A DNA stretch of 64,000 nt from UBA8886 sp002731655 (GTDB lineage Archaea > Thermoplasmatota > Poseidoniia > MGIII > CG-Epi1), in NCBI GenBank assembly GCA_030754655.1, contig JASLZX010000002.1, positions 66,415-130,414 of the forward strand, given 5' to 3'. The translations under genes and the position numbers were made by a program. This document shows positions 58,531-64,000 of this stretch, piece after piece (the first letter of the stretch is position 1; each line of letters opens with the position of its first letter). The notes under the pieces were generated by a model. It ran no database searches. It worked only from the letters and a program-made list of their open reading frames with translations, and was not told where the DNA came from.

Positions 58531-58610
58531 CAGGTGGTGTTCCACTCCTTTTTGCGAGAAAAAGGGGTGGAACCTGCTCAAAACAGGGTAAAGGTTCCAC
58601 GATTTATGTA
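58531..58610. promoter_or_regulatory. Three-armed inverted repeat upstream of nrdJ
   Basis: GTTCCACTCCTTTTT (58539-58553) pairs with AAAAAGGGGTGGAAC (58559-58573) over 15 positions with one G-T, loop GCGAG. A third element, GGTTCCACG (about 58592-58600), can pair with GTGGAACC (58567-58574) instead. So the middle segment has two mutually exclusive partners. The set lies between the nadE stop and the nrdJ TATA box. Confidence 0.6.
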
Positions 58611-58647
58611 GCTAAAGGTGCGGTTATTTTCTCTTCGTCAGGATACG

Positions 58648-58656
58648 TTATAAATG
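58648..58656. promoter_or_regulatory. Orphan TATA-like box
   Basis: CGTTATAAATGG on the plus strand (ATTTATAACG on the minus). On the minus strand it could drive a short transcript covering the inverted repeats; no ORF of useful size follows in either direction. Confidence 0.35.
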
Positions 58657-58667
58657 GCTTTTACGGG

Positions 58668-59471
58668 TTAGTGCCGGACCCCCGTGGTTTCGCGCCAGTC
58701 AATCCCGACCGTGCGGCGTCCCAGTTTACAAACGGGCGGGAAAATTCGCTTGTGAATCGAGCGCTGCACTAGCGCCGCAACGCGCGCTGCATCCGCCTCC
58801 GGAACGCCGCGCGCCGCCATTTTTGCTGGTGAGTCATGCCGCTCGAGCGCCGCCAGCAGCTGGTCCAGCTGCGCATACGGCAGCCCCAGCTCCCCCTCGT
58901 CGGTCTGTCCTTCCCACAGCTCGGCCGTTGGAGGGCGTTCGCGGATGGCCGCAGGCACCCCGAGGGCGGTTGCGAGCAGCTGCACTTGGCTTTTATACAG
59001 GTCGCCGAGCGGCAGCAGGTCGGCACCTCCGTCGCCCCACTTGGTGTAGTAGCCGGTCAGCAGCTCCGACTTGTTGGACGTTCCGAGCACCAGCGCCCCG
59101 CGCTCGGCCGCCGCACCGTAGAGCAGCACCATGCGCAGGCGCGCACGCAGGTTGCCCTGCTGTTCGCGCGACTCAAAGAAGGGCGTTGCGTTGCCGAATG
59201 CGCTTGCCAGCGGCGCGATGTCCACCTCGCGCGTCTCGACCGCCAGCGCGGCGGCGTGCGCCGCCGCCATTCCGGTCGAAACCGTCTCGCCGTGCGGGAG
59301 CAGCAGCCCGTGGACCGCTTCGGCACCGAGCGCCTCAACCGCGATGGCGAGCGCAGTCGCCGAGTCGATGCCGCCCGAAAGCCCGAGCACGACGCCCGAG
59401 GCACTGGCATCGGTGACGCGGTGCTGGATGAAGCCGGCGATGATGGCGCGACAGTCGGTGGGGAGACGCAT
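58668..59471 (-). CDS. nadE: NAD synthetase (ammonia-dependent type)
   Basis: A 267-residue enzyme that amidates nicotinic acid adenine dinucleotide. The ATP-binding loop GLSGGIDSATAL near residue 31 and GTSNKSELLTGYYTKWGDGG are diagnostic. No glutaminase domain, so it uses free ammonia or a separate amidase. The nitrilase-fold protein encoded next to it on the opposite strand may be a partner, though that is only positional. The end lies before the nrdJ control region. Confidence 0.94.
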   Translation of the reverse strand: MRLPTDCRAIIAGFIQHRVTDASASGVVLGLSGGIDSATALAIAVEALGAEAVHGLLLPHGETVSTGMAAAHAAALAVETREVDIAPLASAFGNATPFFESREQQGNLRARLRMVLLYGAAAERGALVLGTSNKSELLTGYYTKWGDGGADLLPLGDLYKSQVQLLATALGVPAAIRERPPTAELWEGQTDEGELGLPYAQLDQLLAALERHDSPAKMAARGVPEADAARVAALVQRSIHKRIFPPVCKLGRRTVGIDWRETTGVRH

Positions 59472-59671
59472 CGGCCGCCGAGCGCGGGGGGCTTAATGGA
59501 AGATGCGGCGGCCGCCGTCGCCGTCGCTACCCGGCGTAGTTCCCGGGTGCGAGCGTGCCGGCGTCAAAGTCCTCGTAAAGCCGCGGACGCGCTTTTCGTT
59601 GACGGGTAGCCGATGGCAATATGGGACATACTGCTGGCCCAGCCCTTTTACCGCACGGCAATTACGCGCGC
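59472..59671. other. Intergenic gap between nadE and the nitrilase gene
   Basis: About 200 nt between divergent genes. A minus-strand frame of 44 codons (59527-59661, TTG start) ends RPRLYEDFDAGTLAPGNYAG; it has acceptable coding composition but no recognised family. CCTTTTACC at 59644-59652 probably is the nitrilase promoter. Confidence 0.3.
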
Positions 59672-60457
59672 ATGCAGCTGGCAGTGGCGCAGGCGCCCGT
59701 GGAACTGGGCGACGTCGTCGCCAATCTCGCGACGTCGCGCAAGCTGCTGGAGCAGGCCCAGTCCGCCTGCGACGGCGGACTCGACCTGCTGGTGCTCCCC
59801 GAGCTGTTCCTGACGGGATACCTGCTGCGCGACGACTACGCACGCGTCGCCGAAGCGGTGCCGGGCGACGGCCCGGCGCAGGCGGGCCTCGCAGCACTGG
59901 CGGCCGAGAGCGGCGTCCACATCGCCGCCGGGCTGGTCGAGCTCGGCCGCGAGAGCCTCTACAACGTCGCGCTGCTGGTTGGCCCTGACGGCTACATCGG
60001 CCACTACCGCAAGCGCTACCTCCCGAACTTCGGGCCGTTCGAGGAGAAGCTGCACTTCGGCGCCGGCGACGCGACGCCGGTCTTCGAGACGCCGCTGGGG
60101 CGCATCGGGATGCAGGTCTGCTACGACATATTCTTTCCGACGCAATCGCTGGCGCTGGCGCACGCGGGCGCCGAGCTTATCCTGAACATCTCGGCCAGCC
60201 CCACCACGTCGCGTCCGCTGTTCCACCGCATGCTTCCCGCGCGCGCCATCGAGACCACCTGCTTCTGGGCTTTCGCCAACAACGTCGGGGTGCAGGGGTC
60301 GCTGACCTTCGGCGGGGAATCGTGCATCGTCGACCCGCGCGGGCGCTTCCTCGGCGAAGCGCCCGTGTTCGAACCGGGAGTCGTGGTGGTGGAAATCGAC
60401 CTTGGGGTACTACCGTCGTTCCGCGAAGCGCGACCGGTGCTGCGTGACTCTCAGTAA
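59672..60457 (+). CDS. Carbon-nitrogen hydrolase (nitrilase superfamily)
   Basis: A 261-residue amidase-type enzyme. The catalytic triad is visible: Glu in VLPELFLTGY, Lys in YRKRYLPNFGPFEE and Cys in GMQVCYDIFFP. The MQLAVAQAP start is typical, so the ATG at 59672 is used over a longer frame. Family members hydrolyse small amides such as N-carbamoylputrescine or omega-amides; which one is unknown. It converges on the zinc-finger gene, overlapping by 7 nt. Confidence 0.9.
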   Translation: MQLAVAQAPVELGDVVANLATSRKLLEQAQSACDGGLDLLVLPELFLTGYLLRDDYARVAEAVPGDGPAQAGLAALAAESGVHIAAGLVELGRESLYNVALLVGPDGYIGHYRKRYLPNFGPFEEKLHFGAGDATPVFETPLGRIGMQVCYDIFFPTQSLALAHAGAELILNISASPTTSRPLFHRMLPARAIETTCFWAFANNVGVQGSLTFGGESCIVDPRGRFLGEAPVFEPGVVVVEIDLGVLPSFREARPVLRDSQ

Positions 60458-60948
60458 GCGGCCTGGAACTGCGACAGGTCGGCGTTACACTTCCCGCACA
60501 TGAACATGGGCGAGATGCAGGCAGAATGGAACTTGAGGTTGCAGTGGTTGCAGGTCGCGACGTGGTTGCCGGTGCGCAGCTCCCTCTCGCAAACGTTGCA
60601 GGCAACCGAGGTGAACTCGACCCCCGACTTCTGTTGCTTGAGCTGCTTGCCGGTGCGCGTTGCACCCCCCTTGATCAGCCCGGCCGCCCGGACGCGTTTG
60701 TGAGCCTTCTCGACTTCTGGCTTCAGGTGTTGCAGCGCCTCAATCAGTTTCTTCTGCCGCACCGCGACGATTTTCTCGATGCGCCCCACAGCGTCCGATT
60801 CGCGCTGGAGTGGCGGCATCTTGCCCATATCTTCGGCGATATGGTGCAGGCTGGCGCGCTCCTGTTCGATCCACTTCAGCAGCGCTTTCATCAGGTTGTA
60901 ACTCCGGATTGCCTCCTTCTTGGTCAGGTGGAGCGGGTCGCGGGTCAT
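60451..60948 (-). CDS. Coiled-coil protein with C4HC3 cross-brace-like zinc finger
   Basis: A 165-residue protein. The first ~110 residues are helical and basic. The C-terminus carries Cys117-x2-Cys120-x12-Cys133-x2-Cys136-x4-His141-x2-Cys144-x6-Cys151-x2-Cys154. This C4HC3 order, with H-x2-C after the second pair, is that of PHD, RING-variant and C1-type fingers best known in eukaryotes, though the final spacing is short. It may bind two zinc ions in a cross-brace or treble-clef fold. Archaeal family and function not recognised. The gene stands alone. Confidence 0.6.
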   Translation of the reverse strand: MTRDPLHLTKKEAIRSYNLMKALLKWIEQERASLHHIAEDMGKMPPLQRESDAVGRIEKIVAVRQKKLIEALQHLKPEVEKAHKRVRAAGLIKGGATRTGKQLKQQKSGVEFTSVACNVCERELRTGNHVATCNHCNLKFHSACISPMFMCGKCNADLSQFQAAY

Positions 60949-61077
60949 GCGACCGCCCCCGGGAGGTCTTCAGGAAGTGAGTTGAGTCCGGACACGGAGC
61001 CACCGTATGCTAACTCCTTCCTAAAAAGCATGCGCCCGCTTGTGCAGTACGACTGGCAAAATCGTTTGACAGTCTGC

Positions 61078-61083
61078 TTTTAA
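61078..61083 (+). promoter_or_regulatory. TATA-like box of the geranylgeranyl reductase gene
   Basis: TTTTAA, 26 nt upstream of the ATG at 61107, supporting that start over the in-frame GTG at 61086. Confidence 0.55.
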
Positions 61084-61106
61084 CCGTGGCAGGCTGGCGC
61101 CAGCCG

Positions 61107-62366
61107 ATGCACGACGTCGCCATAGTGGGGCAGGGGCCGGCCGGCGGGATGACGGCGCTGCGACTGGCCGAAGCGGGCCACTCGGTCATTACGTTCGAGC
61201 GCAAACAGCGGGTCGGCGACCCGATTCACTGCGGCGAAGGCATTGGGCGCATCGCGTTCGAACATACGAATTACCCGATCGGCGACTGGGCCATCCGGAA
61301 GGTGAAGGGCAACCGCATCCGCATGCCCAACGGCAAGTCGGTCGGGCTGATGTCGCCCGGCTACTCAATCCACCGCTGGGGGCTTGACCGTACCATCTCG
61401 GACGACGCGGTCAAGGCGGGCGCCGAGCGGCACGAAGGCGTGCGCGTCACGAAGGTAGGCCGCGAGAAGGACCATTGGACGCTCGCCTCGAAGGACGGCC
61501 CGGTCGCGCAGGCGCGGCAGCTGGTGATTGCCGAAGGGCGAGTCCCGGTGCTGGTGCCGCAAGTTGGTCTCAAGGGTAATGACAAGCTGCGGCTGCTGCC
61601 GGGGCTGCAATACAAGTTCCGCACCAGCGACGTCGATTTCCCAGATACCGATTATTTTGACTTCTACATCAATCCTCACTACGCCAACGGCTATGTCTGG
61701 GTCTTCCCGCGCGACGATGTCTTCAACGTCGGCATCGTTGCGACTAACGGCGCCAAGGCGGGCCTCGAGCAGTTCTGCCGAGACGAGATGCAGGTCGACC
61801 CCGACCAGCGCATCCCCAACGAACTAGGCGACCTGCAGAATGGTGGGCTGATTCCGCGCGATGGCCCCATCCCGCAGTTCGCGACGCGCGGCGCCTACGT
61901 CGTTGGCGATTCGGCCGGGCTCACGAACCCGATAACCAAAGGGGGCGTCCACGTCGGGATGCTCTCGGGAGAATACGCCGCCATCGCCATCCGCAACGCG
62001 CTCGGCAGCGGCGAGTTGGTGCCGCCGTCGCACGCGGTCAACACCCACGAACTACGCGGCCTGCACTGGGAACGCGTCGGCCGGGCGCTGCACCCGCAGC
62101 TGGCGCCGCACCTGTGGTATGACCGCATCCTGAAGCGGCAGCCGTGGACGCAGCAGCAGTTCGTCGACGAGTCGAAGCTGATTTACGCGCTCGACGAGCG
62201 CATCCTGAACCTGATTGGCGAAATCTACGACGGTCGCAACTACTCCGACCTGCCGTGGCTGAAGATGCTGGGCATCTTGATACGCAATCCAGACCTGGCG
62301 CCGATGGCGCGCAAGCTGCTCAAGATCAAGGCCAGCCTAAAGATAACCGAGAAATATGGATGGTAA
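61107..62366 (+). CDS. Geranylgeranyl reductase family FAD-dependent oxidoreductase
   Basis: A 419-residue flavoprotein. MHDVAIVGQGPAGGMTALRL is the FAD loop; VGDPIHCGEGIGRIAFE holds the family's CGEG motif; GAYVVGDSAGLTNPITKGGV is the second FAD-binding motif. It should reduce isoprenoid double bonds of membrane lipids or of quinone/chlorophyll-type side chains. The start at 61107 fits the TATA box and the family N-terminus. It is the second copy in the window (the other is partial at 1-305). Confidence 0.9.
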   Translation: MHDVAIVGQGPAGGMTALRLAEAGHSVITFERKQRVGDPIHCGEGIGRIAFEHTNYPIGDWAIRKVKGNRIRMPNGKSVGLMSPGYSIHRWGLDRTISDDAVKAGAERHEGVRVTKVGREKDHWTLASKDGPVAQARQLVIAEGRVPVLVPQVGLKGNDKLRLLPGLQYKFRTSDVDFPDTDYFDFYINPHYANGYVWVFPRDDVFNVGIVATNGAKAGLEQFCRDEMQVDPDQRIPNELGDLQNGGLIPRDGPIPQFATRGAYVVGDSAGLTNPITKGGVHVGMLSGEYAAIAIRNALGSGELVPPSHAVNTHELRGLHWERVGRALHPQLAPHLWYDRILKRQPWTQQQFVDESKLIYALDERILNLIGEIYDGRNYSDLPWLKMLGILIRNPDLAPMARKLLKIKASLKITEKYGW

Positions 62367-62392
62367 TTGACTATAACCCGAAATACTAATAA

Positions 62393-62402
62393 TTTTATAT
62401 AA
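62393..62402 (+). promoter_or_regulatory. TATA box of the integrase gene
   Basis: TTTTATATAA, its centre 26 nt before the TTG at 62424, so the integrase mRNA is probably leaderless with a TTG start. Confidence 0.65.
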
Positions 62403-62423
62403 CGACCGTTAACTGAACGGGTA

Positions 62424-63899
62424 TTGCCCACTGTCGCCCCGACACCTGAACCGCCAGTAATCCCGCACGTAAACGAGCTGATGATGTCCTCGGTCGCGCA
62501 ACTCCGCACGCTCTGCCGGGCAAATGAACTCCCTCTCTATGGAAGGCGGGCGGACCTGATCAGGCGCCTGACAGCACCGGACAAGGACAAAGTGCGGCGG
62601 CGGGTCGTTCACCGCCCCCCCGAGCTTGGGACTTTCGACTTCATAGACCAAAAGGATGGCGACCGCATCTATTCCGCCGCCCCGCACCGGGCAAAGGTGA
62701 TGGGGGAGTTCGTGGAACACAAGGTCGCCAAGGAGGTATCGGATGGTCGCCTCAAGTCAATCCAGCATCAACTCCGCACCTTTGAGGGGTTCCTCTGTAT
62801 GAATCACCCGCAGGAGTTCACCTTCGAGGACCTGACGCTTCTGGACTGCACCCGCTTCAGGAATTGGCTGAAGAAGGAGCGCGAGATGAAACCGCGCACC
62901 CGCAAGGTGGTAGCAATCACGATCCGCGACTTCCTGCGTTTCGCAATCACCGGGCGGCTCTCGGGCGAGCATCCGGGGATTTCGGAGCCGTTGAAGGTTG
63001 GAACCCTGCGCGAGGAGAAGCAGTCCGACAATGTCCGCGAGATTCCTTTTGAGGAGTATGCCGAGATTCGCAAAGGCCTGGGGCGAATCCGGGACAAGAC
63101 CATCCTGGCGCTCCTGTATGATTCCGGCTGCCGAATTGGAGAGATTTTGGCGCTCCGGGTGGTGGACTTCAAGTCCGACAGTGGCACTTGGCTTCACATC
63201 CCCGAAAGCAAGAACGGGCTTGCCCGCGATGTCCTACTTGTTGAAAGTGTCCACGACCTGCGGTCCTGGATGAACTCTTTCCCGATGCGGGACAACCCGG
63301 ACAGCTACCTGTTTGGCTCGGAGAGGTGCAACTACTCCAATCCCTTGAGCAGTTCGACATTTTACAACAACTTCTATCCGGCGCTGGAAGCCGCCGGGCT
63401 GAAAGGCGTGGTGTCAGCCCACACCTTCCGCCACAACCGGGCGCTGCAATTCGCCAAGGCAGGGATCCAGGAGGAGGTAATGCGGATGCACTTCGGTTGG
63501 GAGAAGGGGTCTGATATGCCTTCCTACTACATCCAGCTTCTCGGCAAGGATGTCCGGGTCGCGGTGATGAAGGCTCGCGGACTGGGGCACCTGCTTCCTC
63601 CAGAAGAAGAGGATACTGGCAGTTCCGACACGTTCCCCTGCGCCAAGTGCGGCAATTATCAGCCTCGGACCAGCGCATTCTGCTCGATATGTGGAGGAGG
63701 GTTGTCAATCGAGGCGGTCGAGAAGGGCAAGGACGCTATGTCCTTCCTGAACAACCTGCCGCCAGAGCAGCACACAGAGGCAACCGCGATGATAATGATG
63801 ATTGTTAGGGCGTCAAAGAATCCAGAAATCAGGGAGTTGTTGGAAGACTTGGGAAACAAATTCGAACCGGGCGAAGGCTGGGTTTCGACCGAAGAGTAA
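62424..63899 (+). CDS. SAP-domain tyrosine recombinase with zinc ribbon
   Basis: A 491-residue site-specific recombinase. Residues ~19-50 form a SAP-like DNA-binding motif (SSVAQLRTLCRANELPLYGR). A core-binding domain (about 85-185) is followed by the catalytic domain with all expected residues: Arg237 (GCRIGE), Lys263 in the beta hairpin (ESKNGL), His333-x2-Arg336 (HTFRHNRA), Trp359 in the His/Trp position and Tyr368 or Tyr369 as nucleophile. A zinc ribbon (Cys406, Cys409, Cys420, Cys423) and an ~60-residue helical tail close it. The start is a TTG, fixed by TATA spacing. No attachment sites or tRNA are visible in the window. Confidence 0.85.
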   Translation: MPTVAPTPEPPVIPHVNELMMSSVAQLRTLCRANELPLYGRRADLIRRLTAPDKDKVRRRVVHRPPELGTFDFIDQKDGDRIYSAAPHRAKVMGEFVEHKVAKEVSDGRLKSIQHQLRTFEGFLCMNHPQEFTFEDLTLLDCTRFRNWLKKEREMKPRTRKVVAITIRDFLRFAITGRLSGEHPGISEPLKVGTLREEKQSDNVREIPFEEYAEIRKGLGRIRDKTILALLYDSGCRIGEILALRVVDFKSDSGTWLHIPESKNGLARDVLLVESVHDLRSWMNSFPMRDNPDSYLFGSERCNYSNPLSSSTFYNNFYPALEAAGLKGVVSAHTFRHNRALQFAKAGIQEEVMRMHFGWEKGSDMPSYYIQLLGKDVRVAVMKARGLGHLLPPEEEDTGSSDTFPCAKCGNYQPRTSAFCSICGGGLSIEAVEKGKDAMSFLNNLPPEQHTEATAMIMMIVRASKNPEIRELLEDLGNKFEPGEGWVSTEE

Positions 63900-63914
63900 A
63901 GCGCTTCAGGCGGC

Positions 63915-63929
63915 GGTGGGCACCCCACC
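63915..63929 (+). terminator. Stem-loop after the integrase gene
   Basis: GGTGGG (63915-63920) pairs with CCCACC (63924-63929) around CAC, 16 nt after the stop, followed by a pyrimidine-rich run. Probable terminator. Confidence 0.45.
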
Positions 63930-64000
63930 CATTCCTACTACCAGCACTCGTGCAGCCTTTAGCCGCTGTTGGCCTTGCGGACCAACCTCAGGCAGTGCCA

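Noticed and set aside
59527..59661. Minus-strand 44-codon frame ending YEDFDAGTLAPGNYAG in the nadE-nitrilase gap, faintly like a MaoC start
   Set aside because: No ATG/GTG start, no promoter at the right distance, and the likeness covers only about ten residues; kept as an intergenic note.
63900..64000. Possible tRNA after the integrase gene as an attachment site
   Set aside because: No cloverleaf or T-loop consensus could be found in the last 100 bases; only a simple stem-loop is present.

Overview
The window is a gene-dense, GC-rich stretch of archaeal chromosome. The archaeal markers are eIF6, L31e, L39e, S19e, PDCD5, the stalk cluster L1-L10(P0)-L12(P1), deoxyhypusine synthase, Hef, TYW1, TrmY, archaeal-type AlaRS and PheS, two geranylgeranyl reductases and archaeal myo-inositol-phosphate synthase. 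A bacterial-type DNA gyrase A subunit, a B12-dependent (class II) ribonucleotide reductase, acetoacetyl-CoA synthetase, calcium-binding secreted proteins and a secreted subtilase suggest a Thermoplasmatota lineage, most likely a marine Poseidoniia-like (Marine Group II/III) euryarchaeon. The phylum is an inference from gene content; no 16S rRNA or tRNA was found here.

Layout. 1-2210: a divergent pair, a partial geranylgeranyl reductase and a secreted subtilisin. 2207-7776 (minus): metallo-beta-lactamase-fold hydrolase, leucyl aminopeptidase, sugar-nucleotidyltransferase, UbiA prenyltransferase and inositol-phosphate synthase. 7838-9360 (plus): three membrane or secreted proteins. 9354-13657 (minus): DDAH-like, deoxyhypusine synthase, gyrA. 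14326-16268 (minus): a compact translation operon (S19e, PDCD5, L39e, L31e, eIF6) whose genes abut or overlap. 16350-27179 (minus): membrane proteins, a zinc-finger protein, purH, kptA, hef, corA, thpR and topA. 27263-30380: a CoA-binding protein facing alaS. 30482-37425 (plus): OPT transporter, PqqD-like, a JAMM-like protein, trmY, pirin, a methyltransferase, an oxidoreductase and a winged-helix regulator. 37546-44823: an accessory surface-protein region of lower GC, holding a leaderless 56-residue ORF, a beta-propeller protein, an arylsulfotransferase-like protein and a tail-to-tail junction of two broken genes (tryptophan 2,3-dioxygenase and a WD40-like surface protein). 44825-49847 (minus): acetoacetyl-CoA synthetase, a SAP/coiled-coil protein and the ribosomal stalk operon. 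50053-62366: a small AT-rich membrane protein, pheS, a kinase-like protein, tyw1, nrdJ, nadE, a nitrilase, a C4HC3 zinc-finger protein and a second geranylgeranyl reductase. 62424-63899: a SAP/tyrosine-recombinase/zinc-ribbon protein.

Gene expression signals are consistent. Most transcription units have a TTTAA/TTATA-like island about 22-30 nt before the start codon, implying leaderless mRNAs. Genes inside operons mostly use TGATG or ATGA coupling, and a few have Shine-Dalgarno-like sequences (rpl12, gyrA, nrdJ, pheS). Several starts were moved inward from the longest open frame on this basis.

The points most worth a second look are the integrase at the right end, the JAMM-like protein, the leaderless small ORF coupled to the beta-propeller gene, the broken-gene junction near 42885, alternative pairing RNA/DNA elements upstream of nrdJ, a stem-loop in the L1 operon leader that could be an autoregulatory site, and zinc-ribbon or repeat extensions on both topoisomerases. 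No CRISPR array, rRNA or recognisable insertion sequence was seen.
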